A DNA stretch of 64,000 bases from CAZCGA01 sp964498075 (GTDB lineage: Bacteria; Desulfobacterota; Binatia; HRBIN30). This document shows, piece by piece, positions 8,830 to 17,148 of this stretch. A program made the translations under genes and the position numbers. The notes beneath the pieces are model-generated. The model worked only from the letters and a program-made list of their open reading frames with translations. It had not been told where the DNA came from and ran no database searches. The DNA is taken from the NCBI GenBank assembly GCA_964498075.1, contig CAZCGA010000015.1:1-64000 (forward strand), given 5' to 3'. Within the stretch, counting starts at the first letter, position 1, and each line of letters begins with the position of its first letter.

Positions 8830-9993
8830 ATGAGCAGCGAAGTTCGTGTACAGGGTGAGTGCGAGCCGCGCTTCGACCGCGTACGTGAAGCGTTCGACCG
8901 GAACTTCACACAGGGGGAGGTGGGTGCCGCGCTCGCCGTGACGATCGATGGGCGACCGGTCATCGACCTGTGGGGCGGTGATGCTGACGCGGCGCGGACG
9001 CGTCCGTGGGAACGCGACACGATCGTCAACGTCTACTCGACGACGAAGGGGATGACGGCGATCTGCGCCAACCGGTTGATCGAAGCGGGTCGTCTCGACC
9101 TCGACGCGCCCGTGGCTGCGTACTGGCCGGAGTTCGCCCAGGCGGGAAAGGAGCGGTTACCAGCGCGCTACCTGCTGACCCATCAGGCCGGGCTGGCGGC
9201 GATCTCAGCGCCAGTGCCGCCGGAGAAACGCTACGACTGGCAGTTCATGACGTCGGCGCTCGCGGCGCAGAAGCCGTGGTGGGAGCCCGGCACCCAGCAC
9301 GGCTATCATGCGTTGACCTTCGGCTACCTCGTCGGCGAGCTGGTGCGGCGCATCGACGGGCGAACGCTGGGGACGTACTTCCGCGAAGAGATTGCCGAGC
9401 CGCTCGACGTCGACTTCCACATCGGCCTCGATGCACGGCACGACGCGCGCTGCGCCGAGATCATCCCGGCCCCGCCGCCACCGCCGGGCGTCCCCAACTT
9501 GTTCGCCGCTGTCACGGAGCGACCCGAGTCGCTCACCGCCAAGGTCTTTGGCAATCCGCCGCTGCAGCACATGCAGGTCAACAGCCGCGCCTGGCGCGCC
9601 GCGGAGATTCCCGCGGCCAACGGCCACGGCACGGCGCGCGGGCTGGCGCGCGTCTACGGCGCCCTGGCGAGCGGCGGGGCGATCGACGGGGTGCGTGTGC
9701 TGGGGCCGCAGGCGATTGAGCGCGCCAATACCGAGCACGCCTTCGGAACCGACGCGGTCCTCGCACCGCTCGTGACCCGCTTCGGTCTCGGCTTCTTCCT
9801 CACTCAGCCGATGATCCCGTTCGGTCCCAACCCGCGTGCCTTCGGGCACCCCGGCGCCGGCGGCTCGGTGGCCTTCGCCGACCCCGATGCGCGCCTCGGC
9901 TTCGCCTACGTCATGAACCAGATGCAGGTGGGTCTGGCGGGCGACGCGCGCGGCTTCGGGTTGATCTTCGAGGTCTACGACGCGTTGCGCTGA
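8830..9993 (+). CDS. Serine hydrolase, beta-lactamase/esterase EstB family
   Basis: The 387-aa protein belongs to the class C beta-lactamase/penicillin-binding-like serine hydrolases. The SxxK motif is S70-T-T-K73 within NVYSTTKGM, a tyrosine lies in the ARVYGALASGG block, and the third motif is the HPGAGGS stretch near the C-terminus. There is no signal peptide, so a cytoplasmic esterase or amidase (EstB/LovD type) is more likely than a cell-wall enzyme. It starts 9 bases after dapF with a GAGGAGGG Shine-Dalgarno, so it is probably in the same transcript. Confidence 0.87.
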   Translation: MSSEVRVQGECEPRFDRVREAFDRNFTQGEVGAALAVTIDGRPVIDLWGGDADAARTRPWERDTIVNVYSTTKGMTAICANRLIEAGRLDLDAPVAAYWPEFAQAGKERLPARYLLTHQAGLAAISAPVPPEKRYDWQFMTSALAAQKPWWEPGTQHGYHALTFGYLVGELVRRIDGRTLGTYFREEIAEPLDVDFHIGLDARHDARCAEIIPAPPPPPGVPNLFAAVTERPESLTAKVFGNPPLQHMQVNSRAWRAAEIPAANGHGTARGLARVYGALASGGAIDGVRVLGPQAIERANTEHAFGTDAVLAPLVTRFGLGFFLTQPMIPFGPNPRAFGHPGAGGSVAFADPDARLGFAYVMNQMQVGLAGDARGFGLIFEVYDALR

Positions 9994-10019
9994 GACTCAC
10001 CTGCACGGGAGGCTGAACG

Positions 10020-11129
10020 ATGGCACCACGAACGACCCGAGCGATCGTGCAAACGGGACCGCGGCAACTGGAGCTGCGCGAGCTGCCGGTTCCCGAGATC
10101 GACGACGACAGCGCGCTGCTGCGGGTCGAGGCCTGCGGCATCTGCGGCAGCGACGTCGAGCAGTACACCGGGACGCTACCGGTGCGCTGGCCGTTGATCC
10201 CGGGGCATGAGCCGCTCGGCATCATCGAAAAGATCGGTGACCGCGCCGCCAAGCGCTGGGGCGTCAATGCCGGCGATCGCGTCGCGGTCGAGGTCTTGAT
10301 CCCGTGCGGGCACTGCCACGCCTGCATCGAGGGGCGCTATCAAGTGTGTCGCGGTCGCGGCGGGATGTTCGGCTACTCCTACGTCCCGCTGTCGCATCCG
10401 CCCGGCCTGTGGGGTGCGTACGCCGACTACATGTATCTCGATCCGTTCTCGATCGTGCATCGCATGCGCCAGGACATCCCGGCGAATCTCGCCGTCATGT
10501 TCAACCCGCTTGGGGCCGGCTTCCGCTGGGCCGTGGAGCTCCCAGACACCGGTCCGGGCGACACGGTGCTGATCCTTGGGCCCGGGCAACGCGGGTTGGC
10601 GAGCGTGATCGCGGCGCGCGCGGCCGGTGCCGACAAGATCATCATCACCGGCCTGGCGCGCGATGCGCAGAAGCTGGCGCTGGCGCAGGAGTTCGGCGCC
10701 GACCATGTGATCAACATCGAGACGGAGGATGCGCGGGCCCGCGTCCGCGAGCTGACCGACGGGCACGGCGCCGACGTTGTGATCGAGGTCTCGGCCTACG
10801 CGCCCGAGCCGGTGGCCGAAGCGCTGTACTACGTCGCCACTGGAGGGCGCATCGTCCTGGCGGGGGTGAAGGGCTTCAAGGCGGTGCCGGACTTCATCAG
10901 CGACCTGATCGTCGTCAAGGAGATCACCATCAAGGGCGCGTTCGGCGTGACCAGCCGCTCCTACGAGTCGGCGATCCGGCTCATCGAGTCCGGCCGCGTG
11001 CCGCTCATGAAGATGCACACGCATGACTTCGGTCTCGAAGAGGCCGAGCGCGCCATCCAGATGCTGGGCGGCGAAGTCCCCGGCGAGTCGAGCATCCACT
11101 CGTGCCTGCTGCCGGGTCAGAAGAGTTGA
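10020..11129 (+). CDS. Zinc-dependent alcohol dehydrogenase family (MDR, threonine/sorbitol dehydrogenase-like)
   Basis: This 369-aa medium-chain dehydrogenase has the catalytic zinc region CGICGSD (Cys39/Cys42) and PGHEP (about residue 61). The four structural zinc cysteines are 96, 99, 102 and 110. The Rossmann motif appears as LILGPGQRGL. Such enzymes oxidise secondary or primary alcohols with NAD(P). The long loop MFGYSYVPLSHPPGLWGAY, with a strongly hydrophobic pocket region, is typical of the uncharacterised subgroup found in actinobacterial and deltaproteobacterial genomes. The substrate is not deducible. Its stop lies just inside the left inverted repeat of the GxxExxY element. Confidence 0.9.
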   Translation: MAPRTTRAIVQTGPRQLELRELPVPEIDDDSALLRVEACGICGSDVEQYTGTLPVRWPLIPGHEPLGIIEKIGDRAAKRWGVNAGDRVAVEVLIPCGHCHACIEGRYQVCRGRGGMFGYSYVPLSHPPGLWGAYADYMYLDPFSIVHRMRQDIPANLAVMFNPLGAGFRWAVELPDTGPGDTVLILGPGQRGLASVIAARAAGADKIIITGLARDAQKLALAQEFGADHVINIETEDARARVRELTDGHGADVVIEVSAYAPEPVAEALYYVATGGRIVLAGVKGFKAVPDFISDLIVVKEITIKGAFGVTSRSYESAIRLIESGRVPLMKMHTHDFGLEEAERAIQMLGGEVPGESSIHSCLLPGQKS

Positions 11130-11160
11130 AACCGCCGATGGACGCCGATAAACGCCGATC
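11129..11160 (+). repeat. Left terminal inverted repeat of GxxExxY element
   Basis: This segment consists of a roughly 10-bp period (CGCCGATNNA) repeated nearly three times. Its 31-bp core, 11130-11160, is the reverse complement of 11524-11554 with about 27 of 31 positions matching. It contains the likely start codon of the GxxExxY gene and directly follows the alcohol dehydrogenase stop. Confidence 0.8.
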
Positions 11161-11524
11161 GCTTGATGCCATCACCGAGAAGGTGATTGGTTGTGCCTAC
11201 ACGGTCGGGAACGTTCTGGGTGCTGGCTTCTTGGAGAAGGTTTATGAGAACGCGCTCGCGCATGAGCTGACGAAAGCGGGCCTCAGCGCCGAGCAACAAC
11301 GTCCCATTCAGGTTCAGTACGATGGAACCGTCGTTGGTGACTACGTCGCCGACCTGGTGGTAGGGGATTGCGTTCTGGTCGAACTCAAGGCTGCGAAGGC
11401 CGTTGACGAGGTGCACGTCGCGCAGTGCCTGAACTATCTCAAAGCGACTGGGTTCCGCGTCTGCCTGCTGATCAACTTCGGCACGCCACGAGTGGAGGTG
11501 AAGCGCATCGTGAATCACTTCTGA
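11138..11524 (+). CDS. GxxExxY family protein
   Basis: From the ATG at 11138 this is a 128-aa protein with the defining G-x2-E-x2-Y motif (G30, E33, Y36 in AGFLEKVYENAL). Other family features are a late DLVVGDCVLVELKAAKAV segment, whose D...E-x-K spacing resembles a PD-(D/E)XK nuclease core, and the ending LLINFGTPRVEVKRIV. The family is common but functionally uncharacterised. The nuclease-like residues are seen directly; a nuclease role is inference. The gene is tightly enclosed by inverted repeats, which is how many members of this family are found. An alternative start at 11102 would overlap the dehydrogenase. Confidence 0.9.
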   Translation: MDADKRRSLDAITEKVIGCAYTVGNVLGAGFLEKVYENALAHELTKAGLSAEQQRPIQVQYDGTVVGDYVADLVVGDCVLVELKAAKAVDEVHVAQCLNYLKATGFRVCLLINFGTPRVEVKRIVNHF

Positions 11525-11554
11525 ATCGGCGTTCATCGGCGTAAATCGGCGGTT
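11524..11554 (+). repeat. Right terminal inverted repeat of GxxExxY element
   Basis: The 31 bases beginning at the GxxExxY stop codon mirror the left repeat at 11130-11160, with 10-bp internal periodicity. Left and right arms together define a unit of about 425 bp that holds a single gene. Confidence 0.8.
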
Positions 11555-11579
11555 ACATTCTTTTCTTGAGGAGGGTTCC

Positions 11580-12659
11580 ATGCGATTCGGCGACTTCCAT
11601 TTGCTCGAAGCCCCAACCGGCATCAAGGAACAGAACCAAGTCTACCGCGAAGCGATTGAGCAGATCCGCTTCGCCGAACAGCTCGGCTTCCATCGCACCT
11701 GGCTGGCCGAGCACCATTTCTCCGACTACGGCATCTGTCCGTCGACGCTGGTGATGGGTGCCGCCGTGGCGGCGGCGACGACGCGCATCCGCATCGGCCT
11801 GGCCGTAGTCGTCTTGCCGTTCAACAACCCGATCCGGGTCGCCGAGGAAGCGGCGATGGTCGACGTGCTCTCCGGTGGCCGGCTCGATTTCGGTGTCGGC
11901 CGCGGATACCAGAAGCCGGAGTTCGACGGCTTTGGAATCTCGATGGATGAGAGCCGCGGGCGCTTCAACGAGTCCATGGACATCATCCTGAAGGCATGGA
12001 CGCAGCAGACGGTCACGCACGACGGCGTCTACTACCAGCTCAAGGACCTGACCATCCTTCCCAAGCCGGTGCAGAAGCCGCACCCGCCAGTGTTCGTTGC
12101 CACCATCGCTACACCCGCCACGGTCGAGTACGCGGCGCGCAAGGGCTTCTCGATATTGTCGCCCGGCCGTAGCCTCGGAGCGCACGGGCAGGCGCATCAG
12201 GAAGCGCCGGTCGACTTGCCCGCGCTGTTCCGTGACGCGTGTCAGAAGTGCGGCCGCGACTTTGCCGCGATCGAGCTACCGATCATCCGTCACATCTACG
12301 TGGCCGAGACGACGGAGCAGGCGCAGCGCGAGGCCCGCGATGCGGTCATGCGTTACTTCATGACCTTCGGGCGGCAGACGGTGGAGATCCGCACCCAGGA
12401 CGTCTCGAAGCAGTACGCGCACTACCGCCAGCCACCCACCGAGGTTACCTACGAGCAGTTGCTCAACGCCGCGCTGATCTTCGGCGATCCCGACTACGTC
12501 ACTGCGAAGATCCGCCGCCAGCAAGAGAAGGAAGGCTTCAACTCACTCATCTGCTGGCTCAACTTCGGCGGCCTCGAGCACGAGAAGGTGCTCAAGTCGA
12601 TGGAGCTGTTCGCGACGAAGGTGATGCCGAGCTTCATTGGGAGTCGATCTACTCGATGA
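11580..12659 (+). CDS. LLM class flavin-dependent oxidoreductase
   Basis: The 359-aa protein is a luciferase-like monooxygenase. Its TIM-barrel signatures are IRFAEQLGFHRTWLAEHH, TTRIRIGLAVVVLPFNNP and GRLDFGVGRGY at about residue 100. Enzymes of this group use FMNH2 or F420H2 to oxidise small organic molecules; FMN-type bacterial luciferase relatives share this N-terminus. The strong GAGGAGGG site 6-7 bases upstream supports the ATG at 11580. The C-terminus (MPSFIGSRSTR) differs from that of the decayed copy at 13246-13462 (MPSFVGM), and the change falls exactly where the DUF6883 gene begins, so the end of this gene was probably rebuilt by an insertion. Confidence 0.9.
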   Translation: MRFGDFHLLEAPTGIKEQNQVYREAIEQIRFAEQLGFHRTWLAEHHFSDYGICPSTLVMGAAVAAATTRIRIGLAVVVLPFNNPIRVAEEAAMVDVLSGGRLDFGVGRGYQKPEFDGFGISMDESRGRFNESMDIILKAWTQQTVTHDGVYYQLKDLTILPKPVQKPHPPVFVATIATPATVEYAARKGFSILSPGRSLGAHGQAHQEAPVDLPALFRDACQKCGRDFAAIELPIIRHIYVAETTEQAQREARDAVMRYFMTFGRQTVEIRTQDVSKQYAHYRQPPTEVTYEQLLNAALIFGDPDYVTAKIRRQQEKEGFNSLICWLNFGGLEHEKVLKSMELFATKVMPSFIGSRSTR

Positions 12660-12994
12660 AGCTTCCCAGCGCGCATCTGGCAGTGGTGGAGCCGGAGAAG
12701 ATTACTGCGTATCTCTTGAACCCCGCGCATCCTGACAACGGCGGCAAGGCGGCGTTCTTTCATGCACAGGGCTTCAGCCGCAACGACTGGCAAACGCTCG
12801 CCGCGGCGCTTCGCACGCACGCCGCGCGCGGTGATGTCACCGAAGCTGTGGAATCATCGCACGGTAGGAAGTATATTCTCGACGCACGCATCGAGACGCC
12901 AAGCGGTAAGACGCCACTGGTCCGAACCGTGTGGATCGTAGACCGCGGGCTCGAGGCGCCGCGACTGGTCACGGCGTATCCGCGTGAGGAGTGA
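12656..12994 (+). CDS. DUF6883 family protein
   Basis: This 112-aa protein begins at an ATG that overlaps the LLM stop codon (ATGA). It has the layout of DUF6883: an N-terminal KLPSAHLAVVEPEKITAYLLNP stretch, the HPDNGGKAAFFHAQGF block, and a C-terminal beta-rich part ending in VWIVDRGLEAPRLVTAYP. The family is small, cytoplasmic and uncharacterised. It is usually found next to a DUF4926 gene, which is the case here (9 bases on), so the two probably form a functional pair, possibly toxin-antitoxin-like. That role is inference; no catalytic motif is evident. Confidence 0.78.
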   Translation: MKLPSAHLAVVEPEKITAYLLNPAHPDNGGKAAFFHAQGFSRNDWQTLAAALRTHAARGDVTEAVESSHGRKYILDARIETPSGKTPLVRTVWIVDRGLEAPRLVTAYPREE

Positions 12995-13003
12995 GAGGGA
13001 GCC

Positions 13004-13240
13004 ATGATTCGGGAACACGAACGGGTAGTGCTCACAGCGTCTGTTCCGACGGAGGGGCTGGAACCCGGTGACGTTGGTACGGTGGTGCACGTATACCGCG
13101 ACGGACAGGCGTACGAAGTGGAGTTCATTACCCTGGATGGCCACACTGCAGCCGTGGTCACGCTCGAAGCAACGCAAGTGCGCCCGGTTTCTCACCGCGA
13201 GATCACGCACGCCCGGCAGCTGGTCGGTGTCGCCTCGTAG
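13004..13240 (+). CDS. DUF4926 family protein
   Basis: The 78-aa protein has an SH3-like beta pattern: an EPGDVGTVVHVY turn followed by YEVEFITLDGHTAAVVTL, as in DUF4926 proteins. A GAGAGGGAGCC sits just before the ATG. Small proteins of this type lie directly downstream of DUF6883 genes in many bacteria. The pair is sandwiched between the LLM gene and a broken repeat of that gene's 3' end. Confidence 0.8.
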   Translation: MIREHERVVLTASVPTEGLEPGDVGTVVHVYRDGQAYEVEFITLDGHTAAVVTLEATQVRPVSHREITHARQLVGVAS

Positions 13241-13245
13241 GCGCG

Positions 13246-13462
13246 CCGAAGCCGGTGCAGAAGCCGGAGAGCAGCTGCTCAACGCCGCGCTGATCTTCGG
13301 CGATCCCGACTACGTCACCGCGAAGATCCGCCGGCAGCAGGAAAAGGAAGGCTTCAACTCGCCATCTGCTGGCTCAACTTCGGCGGCCTCGAGCACGAGA
13401 AGGTGATCAAGTCGATGGAGCTGTTCGCCACGAAGGTGATGCCGAGCTTCGTTGGGATGTAG
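13246..13462 (+). pseudogene. Decayed partial duplicate of the LLM oxidoreductase 3' end
   Basis: The sequence at 13248-13268 repeats the LLM gene around 12060-12080. After an internal deletion of about 370 bases it then follows the LLM 3' end (from about 12453 to 12642) with only scattered mismatches. A small deletion in the codons after GFNS shifts the frame, and there is no start codon, so it cannot make a functional enzyme. The fragment ends with a stop after the equivalent of MPSFVGM. It is a relic of the event that placed the DUF6883/DUF4926 pair here. Confidence 0.88.
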
Positions 13463-13562
13463 GCATCTCCGCTGGAGCGGGTGGCCCGTCGGCCACCTCG
13501 GCCACCTGCACTGAACTCGCGGGGCGAAGTTGAACCTGTCATAGTCTCCTCGATAAACTGCC

Positions 13563-14351
13563 ATGTCCCTGCGAGACACGACCCGACGCATCATCAGCCT
13601 CGTCGAGAGCGTCAGTGGCTATCCCGTCCTCGTCACTGAGGACCGCTCCCTCCAAACACTCGTCGCCATGCGGATGGCACGCGGCAATGCCCCAGCGCAT
13701 ACCATTACGTATAACCCGTCGGCCACCACCCAGCTTGACTACCTCATCGCGTTTCAATGCGGGTTCATCCTCCGCCACTTCGCGAATCCGCCATCGGAGC
13801 GCTGGGACTTTGCGCCTGCGGCTCACGGCCGAGAGATCGTTCACCGACTAATGAGCGCACCGGAAGGCCCGGCGCGGAAGCTTCGCCTTGAGCATGAGGT
13901 CGTCGAGCAACTGCGGGACCAGCTCTTCGATGGTCTGATGGTCCAGCTCCGCTCGATTCCCGTCGGCTTCCGGGTCGACGCGTGGATCCTCCGCGACTAT
14001 CAGGAACTTGTTCCGCTGCAGCGGAACGCCACCCTGCGCCAGTTGCAAGACGGCCAAGCTGCACTCGCCCCTGACGTCCGCAAGATCGCTCCCACCAAGG
14101 TTTACAAGGCCAGCGTCACCATGAACGCTGCCTTCGCTCTATTTTGGTCACGCACGTGGGACGATTCCGCGCTGTCGGTTCCGTATAAGGCCGCAGGATA
14201 CGACAAGCCGGGCGCGCGGCTTCTCTCGATCTTCGATGAAATCTCCGATGAGCCGACGGCAGATCGCCAGCTCGTTGATGCCTGGGCTGGCGAGCTTGGT
14301 CTCTCCAATTGGTACGAATGGGTGCCGTACTCTGCTAGGTCAGACAGCTAG
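13563..14351 (+). CDS. Unknown 262-aa protein, first gene of the TPR/McrBC block
   Basis: I do not recognise a named family. The N-terminus reads as an alpha/beta domain (PVLVTED, then HTITYNPSATTQLDYLIAF and QCGFILRHFANPP). The arrangement of a yNP strand followed by a helix is reminiscent of ImmA/IrrE-like metallopeptidases, but where those have HExxH this protein has FQCGF, so no metal site is evident. A long, charged helical middle (about residues 95-170) and an aromatic-rich C-terminus (NWYEWVPY) follow. It lies 6 bases before the TPR gene and is surely co-expressed with it. Base composition is visibly lower in GC than the flanking metabolic genes, fitting an acquired island. Confidence 0.8.
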   Translation: MSLRDTTRRIISLVESVSGYPVLVTEDRSLQTLVAMRMARGNAPAHTITYNPSATTQLDYLIAFQCGFILRHFANPPSERWDFAPAAHGREIVHRLMSAPEGPARKLRLEHEVVEQLRDQLFDGLMVQLRSIPVGFRVDAWILRDYQELVPLQRNATLRQLQDGQAALAPDVRKIAPTKVYKASVTMNAAFALFWSRTWDDSALSVPYKAAGYDKPGARLLSIFDEISDEPTADRQLVDAWAGELGLSNWYEWVPYSARSDS

Positions 14352-14357
14352 ACCACA

Positions 14358-15458
14358 ATGTCCAAGCCCGATGCCCTGAGCTTCACGTTGGCGACGGAAG
14401 ACTTCGACGTGTCCCTTCTCCCGGCGCACGCCCGAGATCGGAACACGCCGGCCTTTCGCGACGCGGTGCGGTCCTACCTCCAAAACGAGTTCAAAGGCTT
14501 CGGAGGCTGGAGCAGCGTTCAGGTTGACGCTGAACGCATCGAGGTGAGCTGGACACCAGATCGACAGCCCCCCGACCCGCTCGAACAGATCATCGGCAAG
14601 CTGCAGCGCAGAGACTACGGCGGCGCGATTACACTCCTGCAACTGTTCCTCAGTGATCGACCGAACGACGTCACTCTGCTCTACAACCTGGGCATGGCCC
14701 TCAGCGATGTGGGGAGACTCGCGGAGGCAGAAGAACACCTTCAGCACCTCATTTCGGTCGCGCCAGACCATGTCAACGCTCGCGTTGCGCTCGGTGTCGC
14801 GCTTCAGCGGCAGGGTCAGACGGCTCGCGCAATCGAGGTGTTGCACGCCGCAGTCGGACACGCCCCGGACAATCTGTGGGCTCAGCGGAACCTGGGCGCG
14901 TGCCTGTTGAGCGCCGGGCAATTCCCGGAGGCCGAGAAGTGCTTGCGCACGGCGACGCTGATTAGCGCTGACGACCAGCAGAGCTGGTACGGTCTCGCGC
15001 AGGCGCTCGAACGTTTAGGGAAGACTGCCGATGCGGACGCCGCGTATCGCAAGACGATCGACGTCGACGAATACAACCCCCTCGCCGAGATGGCGCGCGA
15101 GGCTCTTCGGGCGATTGCACACAAGACGTTCCGCGACACGCTGCCAGGAATCGCGCGCCCCGACGCCGTCATGTACTGTCTCGGCGCAATTGAGAAGTTC
15201 GAGAAGATGTCACCATCCGACGTCCAGCGCATAGCTTTCGAAATCGCCACGCTGGGGATGAAGGGGCTGAACGTGAACGACCCCGATCAGAAATACCAGT
15301 TGAAGAGCCTTCCCGGGTCATTCAGCGGTCTGCACCTGGTTTGCCTCATGTACGTAGGGTTCAAGATTGTCGCCCCAGAGCGGGACATCGGCTTCGATTT
15401 GGCCAAAGAGTACGGCGCCGCAAAATCGATGCATGAAGCTAAATTTACCAGCCAGTGA
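14358..15458 (+). CDS. Tetratricopeptide repeat protein
   Basis: The 366-aa protein has three parts. An N-terminal domain of about 75 residues (SFTLATEDFDVSLLP) comes first. About five TPR units follow, approximately residues 75-245, with clear consensus such as LLYNLGMALSDVGRLAEAEE and WYGLAQALERLGKTADADAA. A conserved-looking C-terminal domain contains the YCLGAIEKFEKM and GSFSGLHLVCLMYVGF stretches. The TPR section should bind a partner protein. It sits 6 bases after the 262-aa gene and 15 bases before the EVE-McrB gene. The likely job is an adaptor or regulator in the same system; this is inferred from position. Confidence 0.85.
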   Translation: MSKPDALSFTLATEDFDVSLLPAHARDRNTPAFRDAVRSYLQNEFKGFGGWSSVQVDAERIEVSWTPDRQPPDPLEQIIGKLQRRDYGGAITLLQLFLSDRPNDVTLLYNLGMALSDVGRLAEAEEHLQHLISVAPDHVNARVALGVALQRQGQTARAIEVLHAAVGHAPDNLWAQRNLGACLLSAGQFPEAEKCLRTATLISADDQQSWYGLAQALERLGKTADADAAYRKTIDVDEYNPLAEMAREALRAIAHKTFRDTLPGIARPDAVMYCLGAIEKFEKMSPSDVQRIAFEIATLGMKGLNVNDPDQKYQLKSLPGSFSGLHLVCLMYVGFKIVAPERDIGFDLAKEYGAAKSMHEAKFTSQ

Positions 15459-15473
15459 GGCAGGGCACTCCTC

Positions 15474-17144
15474 ATGGACGCACCCTCGATCAACGTTGCG
15501 CAAGAGATCCAAGGAGACCGGCCGTGGTGGTGCATCTACGTGGGCGATAAAGCGGCGGGCAACTTCGCCATCGCTCGGAAGCATGGAATCTGGGGCTCCA
15601 AGCGGGACCGGTTTGGCAGCATCCGCGCCGGTGACCGCGTATTGTTCGTTCATCATCTAAAGTCAGACCAGCACCCAGCTCCCAAGGGTTTTCCGCGTGT
15701 GGATGCAACCGCCTTCAGAGGTCGGGCGAGACTGGTTGTTCAGGCTGAAGTTACCTCCAAGCCATTCCATTCGACCGACAAGATATTTCCTAACGACACC
15801 TACCCGTTCCGATTTCAGTTCAGGGAAACCGATGCGATGGAACAGGTTGAGCTAAGCGACCAGCGCATTGCCCCGTTCGCAGAAGCAGTACGCCTTTCGT
15901 GCAGCGCTCTCGCCAAGCCGTTTCGTGCCTCTGGAGGTGCTCCAATGGCCCAGCCCATAACTCGAAGGGCTTCCATCGTCGTTCCCCGGCGGGATCTGGC
16001 GGCAATACACTCGGATTTTTCTGGAGCACTGCGCCGGAGTCACGTGTCCTTCGGGCCCAAGCATGACGACATCGTTCAGGCTTTCATCGCGGCCCTAGCC
16101 ACAAAACGCCTTCTGATCCTCACTGGCCTGTCAGGGTCGGGCAAGACTCAGATTGCACTTCGACTGGGCGACTGGATGGGACCCGGCAGGTCTCTGGTCG
16201 TGCCGGTGCGGCCAGACTGGACCGGAGCCGAAGCATTGTTCGGCTACGAGGACGCTCTGCAGCAGCCCTCAGACGACGGGCGACGAGTCTGGCATGTGCC
16301 CGAGGCTCTGGGCTTCATGCTCGAGGCGGCGGCGCACCCTGACGATCCGTACTTACTTGTGCTCGACGAAATGAACCTGGCGCACGTGGAACGGTACTTC
16401 GCCGACGTGCTGTCGGGAATGGAATCGGAGCGAGTGTGCCTCCCTAACTTGGAGAAACACGGCAACGGGCTATGGAGTCCAGCACGTGGAGACCGCGAAA
16501 AAATCTCGGTACCCAAGAACCTCTTCGTGGTCGGCACGGTCAACGTCGATGAAACCACTTACCTGTTCTCACCCAAGGTGCTTGATCGAGCCAATACCTT
16601 CGAGTTTCGTGTCGAGACGGCGGACCTATCGGTTGATGCACGCAAGCCCGTCCCGTGTGTACCCGGAGAAATCGAACTGACTCGCGGACTCCTGGCGATC
16701 GCGGCTGACGATCAGTGGCATCTCGAACACCCTGCGAGGAGTGCGGACAAGTTTGTGGAGTATCTGAAGAGACTGCACGAACTCCTCGCTGAGGGAGGCT
16801 TCGAGTTTGGTCACCGCGTTTTCTATGAAGCCGTACGGTTCGCCGCAATGTTCGAAGCTGCGGGTGATTCGGACCCAGAGCGCGCTCTTGATCGGCAGAT
16901 CATGCAGAAGGTGTTGCCGCGGCTCCATGGCTCTCGTCGTCGCCTCGAACCGACGCTCTGCGCGCTCGGTCAGTTCTGCTTCGAACTCCGTTTCGAGACG
17001 GGCTCGGTATCCAACGACGCCGGCAAACGTTTCGACCCATCGGCCGCACCGTCCGGCTTGCCTCGGTTGCCGATTTCCTTCGACAAGGTGCGACGGATGA
17101 CCCGCGGACTGCGGGCGCAGCAATTCACGAGTTTTACGGAATAG
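15474..17144 (+). CDS. EVE domain-McrB-like AAA+ GTPase fusion
   Basis: The 556-aa protein joins an EVE/PUA-like domain (about residues 15-145) to a McrB-type AAA+ motor. The EVE part contains WWCIYVGDKAAGNFAIARKH and the GDRVLFVHH turn. The motor has Walker A GLSGSGKT (218-225), Walker B YLLVLDEMN (293-301), the McrB-clade GTVNVDETT (354-362) and the VLDRA arginine (R372). EVE domains bind modified bases in DNA. McrB motors hydrolyse GTP and drive a McrC nuclease on DNA carrying modified cytosine, so this protein is the probable sensor and motor of a restriction system. The McrC-like partner starts 4 bases downstream. Confidence 0.93.
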   Translation: MDAPSINVAQEIQGDRPWWCIYVGDKAAGNFAIARKHGIWGSKRDRFGSIRAGDRVLFVHHLKSDQHPAPKGFPRVDATAFRGRARLVVQAEVTSKPFHSTDKIFPNDTYPFRFQFRETDAMEQVELSDQRIAPFAEAVRLSCSALAKPFRASGGAPMAQPITRRASIVVPRRDLAAIHSDFSGALRRSHVSFGPKHDDIVQAFIAALATKRLLILTGLSGSGKTQIALRLGDWMGPGRSLVVPVRPDWTGAEALFGYEDALQQPSDDGRRVWHVPEALGFMLEAAAHPDDPYLLVLDEMNLAHVERYFADVLSGMESERVCLPNLEKHGNGLWSPARGDREKISVPKNLFVVGTVNVDETTYLFSPKVLDRANTFEFRVETADLSVDARKPVPCVPGEIELTRGLLAIAADDQWHLEHPARSADKFVEYLKRLHELLAEGGFEFGHRVFYEAVRFAAMFEAAGDSDPERALDRQIMQKVLPRLHGSRRRLEPTLCALGQFCFELRFETGSVSNDAGKRFDPSAAPSGLPRLPISFDKVRRMTRGLRAQQFTSFTE

Positions 17145-17148
17145 CGAC

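Noticed and set aside
11102..11137. Earlier start for the GxxExxY protein
   Set aside because: It would overlap the dehydrogenase end; the ATG at 11138 is inside the inverted repeat, as is usual for these elements.
12239..12655. An upstream open extension of the DUF6883 frame
   Set aside because: It runs antisense-like through the LLM gene in another frame; the homologous part begins at the ATG at 12656.
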